Assembly: GCF_010093595.1 (NCBI RefSeq)
Contig: NW_022985452.1
Coordinates: forward strand, 924,431-988,430
Length of the DNA stretch: 64,000 bases
Direction of reading: 5' to 3'
DNA from: Mytilinidion resinicola
Lineage: Eukaryota > Ascomycota > Dothideomycetes > Mytilinidiales > Mytilinidiaceae
Shown here: positions 19,198 to 31,232 of the stretch, piece after piece
Layout: every line of letters starts with the position of its first letter
How positions within the stretch are numbered: position 1 is the first letter of the stretch
Program-made: the position numbers and the translations under genes
Notes under the pieces: model-generated
What the model saw: only the letters and a program-made list of their open reading frames with translations
Told to the model about the DNA's origin: nothing
The model's database searches: none

Positions 19198-22027
19198 TGC
19201 TCCGTAGTGATTTAAGACGATTGGGCGTAATACGACAATTGAGAGTGAATATGAGCTTCGCGAAGAGCAATTGGCAGAAATCCAACGCAATTGAAGTAGG
19301 AAAAGGATGGTATTACGACACACCGCTCCCGCAATGGCACGGATGATATAAACTATTGACCTACCCCACCACACCTACCTTGCTGCCGCCGCTTGCGCCA
19401 TTCTCAGCACAGATGCTAGGCTTGACAGCATCGCCTCCTCCCACGCAGCATGAGCCGTCTACTGGGCATCATTCGCACCAGCACATACGAATCAGCATCC
19501 CAAACAGGAGCTGCGCGACACGAGCCGCCGTCGCAGACTCCGGCCATATGGGCATTGGACAGGTCCTTTGCAGAGCTACAGAAGAAGGTGTGTCTCCGTT
19601 GCTTTTAGTCCAGGATTGCATACGACGATAAGAGGCGTGCGGTCCGTTGGCGGCGAGAACAGACGAGCGGTGGCGAGAAGAGCCTGTAGGTGGGCGACAT
19701 GTAGGCGATTGGCGTTGTGCTGGCCGTGTCTCTCAGGTCGCGTGCTGGAGAAGGGCGCTATTGGAGTCACCTGGTAGGCGTCAAGGTCGCGTATGACGGC
19801 GCCATCGAGGGAACGTGCGTTTCCCCTCATGCTCCCTCCCTCTGGATCCGGGGCCCCAGAGTCGTCATGGCAAGCATGGCGTGCGGACGTGGCATCCGAG
19901 TGGGCAGACCGATGGGCGTCGTGGGCGGCTGGTGGGATGAATTGTCGATGTGCTGGCCGTGGGTTGGATGCGACCTCTGAGCAATAGCGTCGGTTCGAGC
20001 TGCCAATTGGGTGGCTCTGTGCGCTGGCGATGCGGTGAAGGCTTCGAGGCACTGCGTCTTAATATGCATTGCTCCGTTTATTGGCAAGACTGGTTGCATT
20101 CTCGATACCTTGATGGTCCCTCGTGGGGGTATACTTGGTACCTCCACCTGAAATCACCGCCGATCTCTAGTCTGAAGGCTAGAGAAGTCATGGGTATGCA
20201 GCTAGAATGCCAGCAATAAGAAAACTGATGCAGGGCCATCAAGCTAGCCGCAGCTCAGGATAGCTAGGGGTCCTTATGGCCCAATGCTGTCTCTGATAGT
20301 GTGCTGCACACGTCGTCTCTCGGTATGTCGTCATTTCAGGGGCAGCATTATCCAAGCTGAGAGAGTTAAGGTAAGCTAGAATAGAGGATGGCGAGTTCAT
20401 GGATCTGGTCTAGTAGTACGTAGTGGAGTGGTAGAGGAGAGCTATATTCACGTGACAGTCACGTGACAGAATACTTGTCGCGCCACCTCGCCAGCCACAA
20501 CAGTGACAGCGCCGCTCTCCACCGTACAGAGCCGTTAAGACACAATGGCGAAGACTCTTTTGCCAATCTCACTGTATTCAAAAGTACGGACGCTTGGGCG
20601 ACCCTCTTTCATCAGCCTCACCTAGCTCTTTTGAACGATGCTACCTCGTCTCTCATGTCAGCCTCGTGTCTGCATCAGGAATAAATAAAGATATCGAGAT
20701 GCTGAACCGAGGCTTTTGTTATCCCCCTGTACGGATAATTGGACTTCTCTCCGTCGCGTATGCTCTACGATACCACGCGTTCTTGTTCATGGATGGTGCT
20801 GAGACCGCGACGGGCACCACCTCGAGCGGCTACGCGATAGGTAGAATAGAATATCCGGCCACAACACCCCTGGTGCCCAACGCTGGGCAGGTTCCTCGCT
20901 CCGACGCCTCACCTGGGCATCCTCTGTTCAAGCAATCCTGGGTAAGCTTTCACCCATCTTATTTAAACTTTGCAACCGTCTCAGCTACCACGCACACCGT
21001 ACATTCACTGTTTCGCTTCATCCAAATCTTTCGTGTCTCCTTCGTATTGCTCTCTTCTCACTCTCCATCCGGACCCGTTCTTATCGACAAGGCGAGGACC
21101 GAGACAAAACTTTCTGAGCTTGGAGCTAGAGGATCGACGATCACGCAAGAACTGTGGCCCTGGTGGGTCCTGGGAGGGGCTCAGCAAAGATCCAAGATCC
21201 GGCTGATGGAGAATCCCTCTTGTCGATCTGCATATCCATGAGGTCGTCTCTATCAAACTATTTTCCCCCGGTGTCAATATTGCGTGTAAAAGCTTAATGG
21301 ATAGGAGTCGGTTCTGGTCAATCAGATTTTCAGCACAACCTTGACACCGACTTTTACCCTCTTGTTACGCCCCAGAGCACCCACTGACGATCCTTCGGGC
21401 GTATGAGGGAGGTGTAGCGGCGTGTCAGTCCAGCACCGTAGAAGCTACTTTAGCATAATAAGCTTCGCCATATCCCTTCTCACCTTGCACTTCTGCAACG
21501 ATCTCCTGCTCCTTGACTCGCTGCAAGGACGATCAGGGCTACCCTTACTCGCATCACTCACCCTTACCAACCGTTTTCGCCCAAGTGGTATTCTCCGCTA
21601 CGGGAAATATTTCTTAAATTCTACTTGTCTAGCTTACGTTGCTAACGCTGATGGGAGTCACGGGAAGAACATGTTCCTTCCTTGAATCGTGAGTAACAGA
21701 TCACCACCGCTATCTGAACTCTAAAAACAGCCACCCGACACTCCACCGTGTTCCCAAGGTACAAAGGTAGACATGATGCGCAGATCTCCATATTGCGTCG
21801 GCAGTTGCTAGGAACACCCTTCATGAATGACTAGCAGAATGACCACAGCTACAGTTCCACCCAGCTTCGTGGCCTGGGGAGAGCATATGAGAGATTTACA
21901 CTTATATCTTGACAGCCCCAGTCCTCTCTGTAACACTGATAAAGTGGAGTGCATATACCGACAAGCTGGGTTTTATTGAATTCTTGTCTATTTTTCCTTT
22001 CCCCCACAGCATATATCCACTTTTACA
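19198..22027. other. gene-poor stretch
   Basis: Many overlapping open frames on both strands, none recognisable. A plus frame with ATG near 20699 runs to 21241 but has no family resemblance and contains a good GTAAGC donor at its middle; it is left unannotated. A twin CACGTGA motif lies at 20449-20470. Confidence 0.4.
20449..20470. promoter_or_regulatory. tandem E-box-like motif, two CACGTGACAG units
   Basis: Two 11-bp units CACGTGACAGT and CACGTGACAGA abut, placing the two CACGTG palindromes one helical turn apart. Such sites are bound by fungal bHLH and bZIP factors. No convincing gene follows, so its target is unknown. Confidence 0.35.
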
Positions 22028-23538
22028 ATGGAAGGACAACATACAACACAGTCGAGGCAGGTCGATGCCTACGCCTGTCTTGCCATTACCTTTTTTGCGG
22101 CTCTCATGTGCATGGCCTTGAGGCTCACTGCCAGAAGAGTCACAAAAATCCCCCTCTAGTTTGATGATTGGCTTGGGATCATGGCGTTTGTAAGTCCGGC
22201 ATTTAAGACTAGAAGCTGCTGGGAACTAAACAGTAGAACAGATATTTGCGATAGTTTGGTCAGGTCTCCTCATATGGTGTAAAGTATTGAGCATCTGATT
22301 TTCGTTAGGTAGACCTAACAGGAACAGGGCTGCAATGTGGACTCGGGCTCTTCCTTAGTGAAATTGACACGCCCGTCGACCAAGTCCTTGAGAGATCTAA
22401 GCTCATCCTCTGGAACGAGGAGATTTTCTACGCCTTCTCCCTCGCTTTTTCCAAACTTTCTATCCTCGCATTCTACTGGCGCATGTTCAAGAACTCCAAC
22501 ATCAAGAAACCTATCATAATACTCTTTGTCTGCGCTATAATCTGGCTGATTTTGCTGGCAAGTGATCCAAAAGGAGATCCACATTTCACCCGCTAGACCC
22601 TAATCCATTGCCAACAGACGTTCATGGCCATATTCCACTGTCTCCCTATGCAAGCTTTCTAGGAAAGCAACGTCAAGGGGACCTGCAACATCAATGACTC
22701 CAATTTCTTCTTCGGCACCGTGCTAGCCCACTTAATCATTGATATCGCGATTCTAATCTTGCTCATCATGCAAATCCGAAAGCTGCAGCTGCCAATCACG
22801 AAAAAGGTCGCCATCATCGCCATGTTCATGTTCGGTTTCTTGTGAGTGCACACAATCTTTGCTCATTCACTGCCGGTACAGCGACTAAGAATGCCGATTC
22901 ACAACTCAACGCAGCGTCTGCATAGCCTCGGTCGTTATGCTCAGCGAGTCCCTGAAATACGACACCAGCTCCCCAGAGATGCCATGGAATGTCTCCCCCA
23001 TCATCATCTGGGCGACGGCCGAAGTAAACTTCACCGTTGTATCCGGTAAGCGCCCCACAGTTTCCCTTCTCCTTCCCCATACCTGCATTTCGTTTTCCCT
23101 CAACCTCAAGCCAACCCCGATACTGAATTCCGTACAGCCTGCTTCCCTATGCTCCGCCCCATCTGGTTCCTCGCAACCCGCCACTCGCTCAGCAAACGCA
23201 CCTCCTCTAGAGGTGCCGGCCCCTACGCGGCCCAGTCCTCCGACATCTTCAGGCACCAAACCTCCAACGGCGACAAGGGACTCGGCACCATCACCATCAC
23301 CATAAACAAGAAGCAGCACGGCTCCGACGAAGAGGAAGACGGCGACTCGACATACAAGCTCGCAGGTTCGTCGCACCGCGAGGGCTCGATCAGCGATAAC
23401 TCCGAATACCAAGGGTATGCACATGACAGCAACGTGCATGGGCCTAGTACGGTCATTACTGGTCAGAATAAAAGAGGGGAAGAGAGAGATGAGGAAGAGA
23501 GCTGGGCCGGGATCGGAGGCATGAGGGCATTGTGGTGA
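22028..23538 (+). pseudogene. SAT4/rhodopsin-like fungal integral membrane protein, two nonsense mutations
   Basis: From ATG 22028 the frame reads RQVDAYACLAITFFAALMCM then RLTARRVTKIPL, and meets TAG at 22157-22159 where the family normally has Trp (then FDDWLGIMAF). Spliced pieces follow: GLQCGLGLFLSEIDTPVDQV, SKLSILAFYWRMFKNSNIKK, a second TAG at 22660-22662 again at a Trp position (before ESNVKGTCNIND), FFFGTVLAHLIIDIAIL, and PWNVSPIIIWATAEVNFTVV. At least four short introns can be placed, including one at 22841-22911 or so. The order of helices and motifs fits the fungal seven-helix SAT4/rhodopsin-like family near PTH11 receptors. The tail is an acidic, Ser-rich cytoplasmic region. Both stops fit TGG to TAG. 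Confidence 0.82.
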
Positions 23539-24122
23539 CCAACGAGATCAGTGTCAGGGTTAGTCGGGCGAAGTTAGGTGGCAGAAGGGACATTATAAGT
23601 GCCTTTCTTTTCTTTCGTTTGAATTTTGATTGAATTCGGTATACCTACACTTAAATTTGCCTGCCCGATGGATAAGGTATGAGCTGCACAAACTATATAT
23701 CAACAGCTTTTCAAGATCATGTTCGACTGAAGCAACCTCAGTCTCAACCCCGGTTCTTCCTCAACCTCAACCTTGGTGCTCTCGTCTCGGTACTGTGGCA
23801 CCCCTTTCTCCGTATTTGGCTCACTCAGCCCAATCGCGTAGGTCTATGCTTCCGTTGTAGCTAGCTTCCTCCCTCCATCCTCCACTCATCATTGGAAGAA
23901 CACAATACTTGACCATCCACAAAACCGCTGCTGAACCACGCTCGCTCAGCACCTTATTAATTCTCAATCATAGTCCTCTGACCCCACTCATAGCCTACCG
24001 CTTCAAACTTTCATTCACCACCAACTTCCTTAGCCCGGCGCCCACATTAGTCTCTTTGACCTCTCCGATATCTCAATTTCAACTTCTCTCGCACACAACC
24101 TTGCGACTATCACACAAGCCTC

Positions 24123-25259
24123 ATGGCCTCGTCTCGTTTCGAAGTTTCCAACGATGCGAGGTCCTCGATCTCAAGGTTGGGTCCAGATCCACAGTCGACA
24201 CCTACATTTTGCCAGACTGACAAAGATCTAGGTCTCCAGGATGAGGACGACTTGCTAAAACTCATGATGGAGGAACGAGTTTCTGGCCCTGATCAAGAGG
24301 AGAGCTCCAGGTTCCCTGATGCGCACGCCATCTTTAGAGACTTTTGTCTACCACACCAATCTACCGCAAAAGACGCGAAAGGACCAAATCTCAGCGATGT
24401 GCTCGCTCAAGTGGAGTATGGGTTCGGTCGCCGAGAGGTTAAGCGAAAGTTGTCATCTCCACTGTGGGGTTGCGACACCAAGGACGAATATCGATATTAT
24501 GATGAGGTCTCCCACTACGCTCGTTTCATCTATTTGATAATACTCGAATGGGACAAGAACCTGCAAGTACGATGTTCAGATCGATCGCGCCGTCCTTGGG
24601 CTCGGCGGTCTACGCAAGAGCGCGTGATCGTGGTCAAAGATCTGTACCGTCTCGTTCAATGTATCCGGCAGCACTGCTGCGATCCAAGCCAACCGCATCC
24701 TATCATCCAGGCGTTAGATCAAGCACGGCCAAAGATCAATATAATTCCTCCAATCGACTATGAGCCGACATGCTTTGAGCAAATGTTGCAGCTTCTGCCA
24801 TTGAAAAGATCGTTGCTCCGTTTTGTCGCAGCCGTTTTTAGGGATCCAGCGTTCATCCACACCTACATGAACTTCCGGGACGAATGCTTAGATGGTGTTG
24901 CCTATTTGCACCTTCACTATACCAAAGCTGACGGGCCACGCGCGGACGATGTTGTGAACGAAGTGCTTTCGCACATAGACTCTACCATCGGCAAACGTCC
25001 AATCAGTCAAAAGTACAGCAGTGCAACAACCGATCAAAGGAAAGATTGGACCGTCTTAGAGCACTACAGCTACATTGTCTTTCAGTTTGCCGCTTCATGG
25101 CGAACTAGATGGAACAACTTTATGGTCTGGCCAGAAGACGATGCGGATTCGGACAAGAGTCTCCGTCGGCTTATCTTGATCAAGCTACTGTTCCTAGTGC
25201 GATGCATAAAGAATCAGCACCACAGCACAAGACAGACAAGTATCATGCAGAGGCTGTAG
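24123..25259 (+). CDS. unknown family, intact copy 1 of 3
   Basis: A single exon of 378 codons with ATG 24123 preceded by a pyrimidine-rich leader. I do not recognise a domain. Segments shared with the two other local copies are DAHAIFRDFCLPHQSTAKDA, HYARFIYLIILEWDKN, YMNFRDECLDGV, WTVLEHYSYIVF and SLRRLILIKLLFLVRCIKNQ. The protein is helical-looking, with many Trp, Tyr and His, no signal peptide and no clear membrane span. It is the only one of the three without a stop or frameshift. The family looks locally amplified; function unknown. Confidence 0.72.
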   Translation: MASSRFEVSNDARSSISRLGPDPQSTPTFCQTDKDLGLQDEDDLLKLMMEERVSGPDQEESSRFPDAHAIFRDFCLPHQSTAKDAKGPNLSDVLAQVEYGFGRREVKRKLSSPLWGCDTKDEYRYYDEVSHYARFIYLIILEWDKNLQVRCSDRSRRPWARRSTQERVIVVKDLYRLVQCIRQHCCDPSQPHPIIQALDQARPKINIIPPIDYEPTCFEQMLQLLPLKRSLLRFVAAVFRDPAFIHTYMNFRDECLDGVAYLHLHYTKADGPRADDVVNEVLSHIDSTIGKRPISQKYSSATTDQRKDWTVLEHYSYIVFQFAASWRTRWNNFMVWPEDDADSDKSLRRLILIKLLFLVRCIKNQHHSTRQTSIMQRL

Positions 25260-25635
25260 AGGACAGCGGACTTACTTAAACGCAGCTTTTACCATGCGGA
25301 CTTAGTCCTGTCTAGAAGGGATCGAAGAATAATGTGGAGATTGAGGTAGGGTAGAACACTGATAAAGCACGATCATACTCAGCTTATAGCTTGCGTCTAA
25401 AAGAAAAGAATGATTGTCACCTCACGCTTCACGTGAAGCTTCACATCGACACTGCCGCCTGGCTCTCACCTAGTCCTCCACCTTTCACACCTTCATCTTT
25501 CCTCCTCAGCTTCATCAAGCTTGCAATCTCTCCGTCTGCGCAGACGCCTTATCGCTCTCTTCCTTAATTAGACACCCCTGGTTGGTCGCCTGAAGCACCT
25601 TCAACTTTCCAACTTCATATCCCAGATACTTCGAA
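25260..25635. other. spacer between family copies 1 and 2
   Basis: Contains a 14-bp perfect palindrome GCTTCACGTGAAGC at 25426-25439, which has a CACGTG core, about 200 bp upstream of copy 2. No gene seen. Confidence 0.5.
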
Positions 25636-26829
25636 ATGTCCGAAGCGGCGGCACAATGGGGTTGGGGCACTCCTGATTGGGCTGCTGAGACGACCAAAGA
25701 TTGGAGTTTTCTCGACATCCAATACCAACCTACATTTCTCGATGTTGCGAAAAACTTCGGCATGAAGAATGAAGAAGAGCTCCTCAACTTGACGTTGAGG
25801 GAGCCTACACCGAACCCCAGCTCCGGCGTAGCTTCTTGCTTCCTCGATGCCTGTGCTGTCTTCAGAGACTTTTGCTTACCGCACATATCAACTGCGAAAG
25901 AGGCTCCAGGGCCCAAATTCTCATCCATAGCTTATGAAGTAATGGACATCAACACGGAAAGGGACGCGTCTGGCAAATATACCCACCCAATTGGCCAAGA
26001 GATGGAAGAGGTATACCAATACTACGATGAAAAAGAACACTACCTTCGCTTCATCATACTCATGCTATTGGAATGGGGTGAGAATGGTCAGGTCCTAACG
26101 CCTGGCGGATCGTTCGATCACACAAAGCTGCACCAAATGGTCGTCAAGGTCGTCAGGAGGCTCTACGGTCTGGTTCAACGCATACGATACTAGTATGCCG
26201 ATCCGAACAGCCCCAATACCATCCTACAATCCTTGAACCAACACAGGCCGCCCAAAAATATCCTTCGCCCTGTAGACGATTACCAGCCGAGCAATTTCGA
26301 CGAACTCGCATGTCTGTTCGTCCTCCAAGAGGAATACGGTCTCAAGAGCTTCTTGCAAATGCCATACTTCACAGAGCAATATCTAGACTTCGTGCTCGTA
26401 TGCCTGGAGTACGACGATGGGCCGGGGCTTCAGAGGCGGTCGGACTGGCGCCAACCCAGCCAACCTAGCGCCGAGGAGATTATGACAGATATTATCCCGG
26501 GTGTCTATAAGACTGGTGATGACGAAGTGCGCCACTACAAGTACGCGCCGTTGGACTTTGAGGAGAAGGATGATTTTACAGTACTCGAGCAGTACAGCTA
26601 TCTGGTCTGCTGCCTTCTTTCGGACTACAACTGCTTCGCCGTGTTCGAATGGCCCCATGAGAAATCTGATGACCCCGACAAGAGTATGCGCCGGGGTATA
26701 TTGAAGAAGCTGATATGGCTCGTCCGGTATATCATATATCAACGCGAGAAGATGAACCCACATTGGACGATCAGGGAACTAGAGAAGCAGGCTTGTGGCA
26801 TCTGGTGTCAAAGTTATCCACTGGTTTAG
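25636..26829 (+). pseudogene. unknown family, copy 2 of 3, single in-frame TAG
   Basis: From ATG 25636 the frame covers 397 codons to a stop at 26827-26829 and is interrupted only by TAG at 26191-26193, after LYGLVQRIRY. The protein continues in the same frame with YADPNSPNTILQSL and stays similar to copy 1 to its end (DDFTVLEQYSYLVCCLL, SMRRGILKKLIWLVRYI). The C-terminus is about 20 residues longer than in copy 1. CAG to TAG would explain the stop. An intact reading either side of a single stop means recent inactivation, a sequencing error, or readthrough; the sequence cannot decide. An ATG at 26233 could start a separate 198-residue product. Confidence 0.75.
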
Positions 26830-28211
26830 CACTGCCTGAGGTCCCCTGGTACACTATGAAAAATTGAAAAGCGACAGTTTTGGCAAGCCTGATTACTCTC
26901 CAGACTACCCCAGACGGTGTTGAAATGCTACTTCAAATCCAAGGTAGCCTGGCTGGCTGAAAACTAAGCAGTATACACATCAAGGCCCCCTCAAATCCCC
27001 CTCTCAATCCCCAGAAAGCTCGCCAATGTTCTCTCCAAAGCGCTTCCAGAGCCAGAAACTACCCGACTCTCTTTCCTTTTTTCTCAGCATGTCACACAGA
27101 CACCGGCACATCAGCACTTTCCGCTTCCCAGTGTTTGGCTCTTCCCAGAGCTTCCCAGAGCCAAATATCCATCGGGCCCCACTACTTGTCTCCCAAATCT
27201 CTGCCCACAAGTCCCACCATTCCCGCTTCATTTTCCCCCTACGAAGGATGCCACCTTCTCGAACTCAGCACCCCTGCGTCCTCGTCAACACCACCCTCTC
27301 AAAATGCGAAGATTGGATACCGTACCTAGCACCAGCACTCCTCGTCCCATGCCCACACGCCACCGGCGTCTTCAAGCTCTGCAGCTTTCCCCTGGCATAC
27401 GACCGCGCAGCGACCGTTCTAGTGATCTGGAGTGCGCCGATGCCGGCGGAGATGAGGGAGAATTGGGCGATGGGTTGCATTATGATTCTCGGAAGGTTTG
27501 TTGAGTGTGTATGTGGGTTATGATGATTATGGTGGTTCGGGATCAAGGTTTTGCTTTTGCTTTTGCTGTAGAGGATGGTGATTCATGGGAAGCTCTTGAA
27601 GTTGAGAGTCTAAAATTGAGCAGAGTGATGGCCTTGATATACGTGATTCTCGAACAGATAGTGGCAACTCCTCACACGACGGTCGAACGACCAGAGACGT
27701 GATTTATAAAGCATGGCAGCACATGTGTAATTCGAGAACGCGGGGACCCCGGGCCCACCTCTTACAAGTGCGACTTCTGAAGCAAAGCGAAAACGGCATC
27801 GTAACAGGTGTGATTGCGGGGGTGAAAACCAGTGGACAACAGACCCGACATCGAGCGACGTGGTTTACCACGAGCTGGCTGTGCGAGTTGAGATAAGGAG
27901 GTGAGACCACAGTGGGGAGACATTCTGGCTAAGCGCGTACAGAGCCCTTATGGCGGGTGGGTTTGGCGTTTTGGAATGCTGCATGGCGACGATGAGGCGA
28001 TGGGCTGTGGTGGAAACGGGAAATGTATGACAAGATGGACCTACACGGTCTCGTCGCAGAATTGTGGATGCTTTGACCCGTGGTTGAAGTCCTTTGATAC
28101 GTTTTTGAATTTAGAGTCTTACAGTTTTGATGCTGTTTCGTTCGCGTCCATCTGCCTGACAAGCTGCGACCCATATCTTGAGCATAATGGTATTCTAGCG
28201 ACTACCAAGCC
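26830..28211. other. intergenic stretch, no supported gene
   Basis: Open frames of up to 165 codons occur around 27026-27546 on both strands, but they overlap, lack recognisable motifs and have no good splice logic. Confidence 0.4.
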
Positions 28212-29224
28212 TCACAACAGGCGTAACCGACGTGCGCATGCTCTGGTTCTGGGAGTTACATTCCTAGGTTTCATCATCCGGCGATAATACATGGTGCGTA
28301 AATCACCGCCGATGCTCCGATCTATTGTTCTTATGAGCGAATGGCCCCGTTTGCTGTAGTGCTGGCTCTTGATCCACCGGACCAGCCACAAGACGTTGAC
28401 CAAGGTACACCCACGTGCACTCCAGTCAGGGTCCTCGAGATTTGTGGGCCACTCATGAGATGAAATGAAGCCAAGTCGGCTACCAAGGCCCGTGCCAGCG
28501 TCCAGGCACTCCTCTCGGAAATCCAGATAGGCATAGCGGTAAGGTAATGTGAGACCATATGAAGTCAGGAAGAAGAGAGTGCTGCCTGACAACATCAGTA
28601 GCTCGGAAAGGGTGCCAAAGGACCTTGGTTCGTGTCGTCTGGAGGCCTGACTTCGCTGGGCTTCTTTGGTCTTCTTGCTTCTAGTGCCTGGATGACACGG
28701 TGCTACCCGCTGCCATCGTAGTAGTGGTATCGTATACGTTCGATCAAATCATAGAATTTCTCCAATGCCACGTTCTGCTGGTCCTCATGCTGCAACAGCC
28801 AGTTCCAGCGTGCCGTATCATCCAGTAGCAATAGATCCAAGAAAGCACTATCCCATGCTTCCATCATAACAAACATGAAGCGAGCATAATGTTCAGTAAC
28901 AGAGTAAATGTAGTCATCGTGACGTGTCTCTCTACCGTATTGGCTCTCTTTGCGATGCCCGGACCTGTCCAACTCTATATAAACATCCCATAAGCCTGGT
29001 CCTGCCGCATCTTTTAATGTCGACTGACGAGGGAGGCAGAGATCTCTAAAGATGGCGTACGCATCAAGGAAGTTGGTGTTGATCTCGACGTCAGAGTCTC
29101 TGACTGGTTCCGTGGTCATCAAGTCGAGTAGTTCGGTCTCATCCGATAGGCCGAATGCATTCGCAATCTCGAGGAATGTAGGTAATGCACACGGTCCTTG
29201 CTCCTGAGAACTCTCCGAAGCCAT
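28212..29224 (-). pseudogene. unknown family, copy 3 of 3, inverted and degraded
   Basis: ATG 29224 opens a 173-codon frame with the family segments NTNFLDAYAIFRDLCLPRQS and EHYARFMFVMMEAWDSAF, ending in RIRYHYYDGSG and TAG at about 28705-28703. The frame continues past the stop (HRVIQALEARRPKK), then slips near 28635-28620. It resumes in another frame with GTLSELLMLSGSTLFF and YLDFREECLDAG. About 50 residues present in copy 1 are then missing before LVNVLWLVRWIKSQHYSKRG. So this copy has a stop, a frameshift and an internal deletion. It lies opposite in orientation to copies 1 and 2. Confidence 0.72.
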
Positions 29225-30050
29225 CTTAGGCGGGTTGATGCTTTATTTGGAGGCTAGATTGCCGAAAAGCGACGCACAGTGAGTGGGAAGAGAGACCCGA
29301 TCGAAAGCGGTGAGGGTAAGCGATGATACTACGGACAAGGCCTATGGAAAAGGGTCGATTTGAGTGGAGTGGTCTCGAAAAGAAAGACGTGCGTTGGTAG
29401 TAGAAGAGTGTGTGATGGCTGAGTAGTAAATATGAGAAACGAAGTTAGAGGGCAGGCATTTTTTGTGTGCGTAGAAAGATTTCCGAGACGGTACGACCGC
29501 TAAAGGAAATACGGATGTATCAAACTTCATGTGCCCATTTATTATTTCATCACCTGGCAACCTACCGAGACACCCCAACGAATGTGGACTGGAGGCCATC
29601 TCATCTAATCGCCATCACTTTACCTTTGATGTCTATAACCATATCCCAGCATCATCTAAGAGAGCGGACGGCTCAATACGCAGTGTCAGATAACTGTTTG
29701 TAACCATTAGGGTGTGTATATGGTAAGTGGCACCTTTGTAGGAGCCCGCGATCCAGATTTCCCCGCTTACCAAGATTCTGATGAAAGCCGACGACGGCCC
29801 TCAGGCCCCCTCAAACACCATCGCCAAAGCATCTGTCACCATCGCATTGCGCAAGAAGATTCTAGCACTAACCCCCGATCCTATAAATCTCATCCTCAGC
29901 GCCTACAACAACTAAACCACAGTTCCTCTTCTCACGCATCTTGCTACCTAACTACCTTCCAACAACTAAACCACAGTCCATAGTCCACAGCTCCAATCTT
30001 CTACCTCCATACCTCTCTCGAAACACAATCCTCTCGACACTCCCACAGCC
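29225..30050. other. intergenic stretch upstream of thioredoxin
   Basis: No recognisable gene. A short direct repeat, CAACAACTAAACCACAGT, occurs twice (near 29906 and 29959). Confidence 0.5.
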
Positions 30051-30602
30051 ATGGCCACCCCAACTCAAATAACCGCCCCCCTCCACCTCACCACCCTCGC
30101 CGGCAGCACCACCTACGTCCTCGCCGACTTCTACGCCGACTGGTGCGGCCCCTGCAAGACCATCGCGCCCTTTTACTCCCAACTCTCCACCCAAAACACC
30201 GTCCCCGGCTCCCTCGCCTTCGTCAAGATAAACGTAGACGACCAGACCGAACTCGCGTCGAAGTACAGCATCAGAACGTAAGCCTACCTACCGCCCGCCT
30301 ACCCACCGCCGCCCGAATATCCCGCAACCACTCAATCACAGCGGCTAACATGCATGTGCGTAAAATATAGCATCCCAACCTTCATCCTCTTCAAGAACGG
30401 CAAAGTCGAGCAGACTCTCAACGCCGTGAACCCGAACGCGCTGAAGGCGATTGTGCAGAAAGTGAAGGCCGAGCTCGCGGCCGAGGCGAAGAAGGCCGAG
30501 GCGAAGAAGGCCGAGGCGCCGAAGGAGGTCGTGGAGGAGAAGACGGTTAGTGGGAGCTATGGCATGACGGGCGGCAATGGCTGGAAGACGTCGCTGAATT
30601 GA
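30051..30602 (+). CDS. thioredoxin with charged C-terminal extension
   Basis: Exon 1 (30051-30277) and exon 2 (30371-30602) are joined across a 93-bp intron with GTAAGC donor, GGCTAACA branch and TATAG acceptor, giving 152 residues. The redox motif WCGPC (Cys32 and Cys35) and the cis-proline segment (SIRTIPTFILFKNGK across the junction) are intact. After the fold there is a KAEAKKAEAPKE stretch and a Gly-rich end (GSYGMTGGNGWKTSLN), seen in one class of fungal thioredoxins. No targeting signal, so a cytosolic disulfide reductase is expected. Confidence 0.9.
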
Positions 30603-31232
30603 ACAGAAATTGTGAACTTGATGCGATTGGGTGGAACTTTGGTGTTGGGGATGATTGGGTGATGCCGTTAGAGGAGTTGGGGTGCATAGAGGGGTTGACG
30701 GGGATGGTGCCTTTGGGTCTACAAGGTATACCTTGCCTTCATGATATGGGGATAGAGGGATTAGGCAGGTAGTGTTACGAATGATACCCCTTCACGATAC
30801 ATATAGCACTGTGACAAATGTGCAAACTGCCTACATGATCCTAATACCGCTTGTAGTGCTCCAGCAAATTGATGGGTCCCTGTTCGACCTGTGTACACCA
30901 TTTGAGGTGGTTTGTTAAGGTACCAGGCCTTTCAAAGGAACAGATCTGAATTTCCTCCAGAGAGTCGAAATTGCTATGAAGCACTTCAGCCAACGTTAAA
31001 ACAGTGTCCTCCAGTAAAGTTCTCAAAGTTCTCGTAGTATACCGATTCTCCCTCGTTGGGACGCAGTATCCTAATGCTTCGACAAAGAACACCTAACATA
31101 CAAGGAATCAATGAAGAAACCGCCCGGGCGACCGGCCTTCACGTCCAGATTATACACACTGCAGGGCTACTCACACATCCCCCTTTCCCAACCCAACCCA
31201 ACCCAACCCATCCCCTTACCAACGCAGCATCT
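30603..31232. other. intergenic stretch
   Basis: A minus-strand frame of 83 codons (30841-31092) has no recognisable motif and no ATG of its own; nothing else is supported. Confidence 0.45.

Noticed and set aside
20594..21241. 215-codon plus-strand frame
   Set aside because: Starts from a non-ATG codon, contains a good splice donor in its middle and resembles nothing known.
26193..26211. An 18-nt micro-intron that would remove the TAG in family copy 2
   Set aside because: GT...AG ends fit and the frame would be kept, but 18 nt is far below the size of any intron in this window, and the other copies are colinear without such a loss.
27026..27546. Overlapping frames of 165 (+) and 93 (-) codons
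   Set aside because: Mutually exclusive, no motifs, no splice support; chance frames in a GC-rich patch cannot be excluded.
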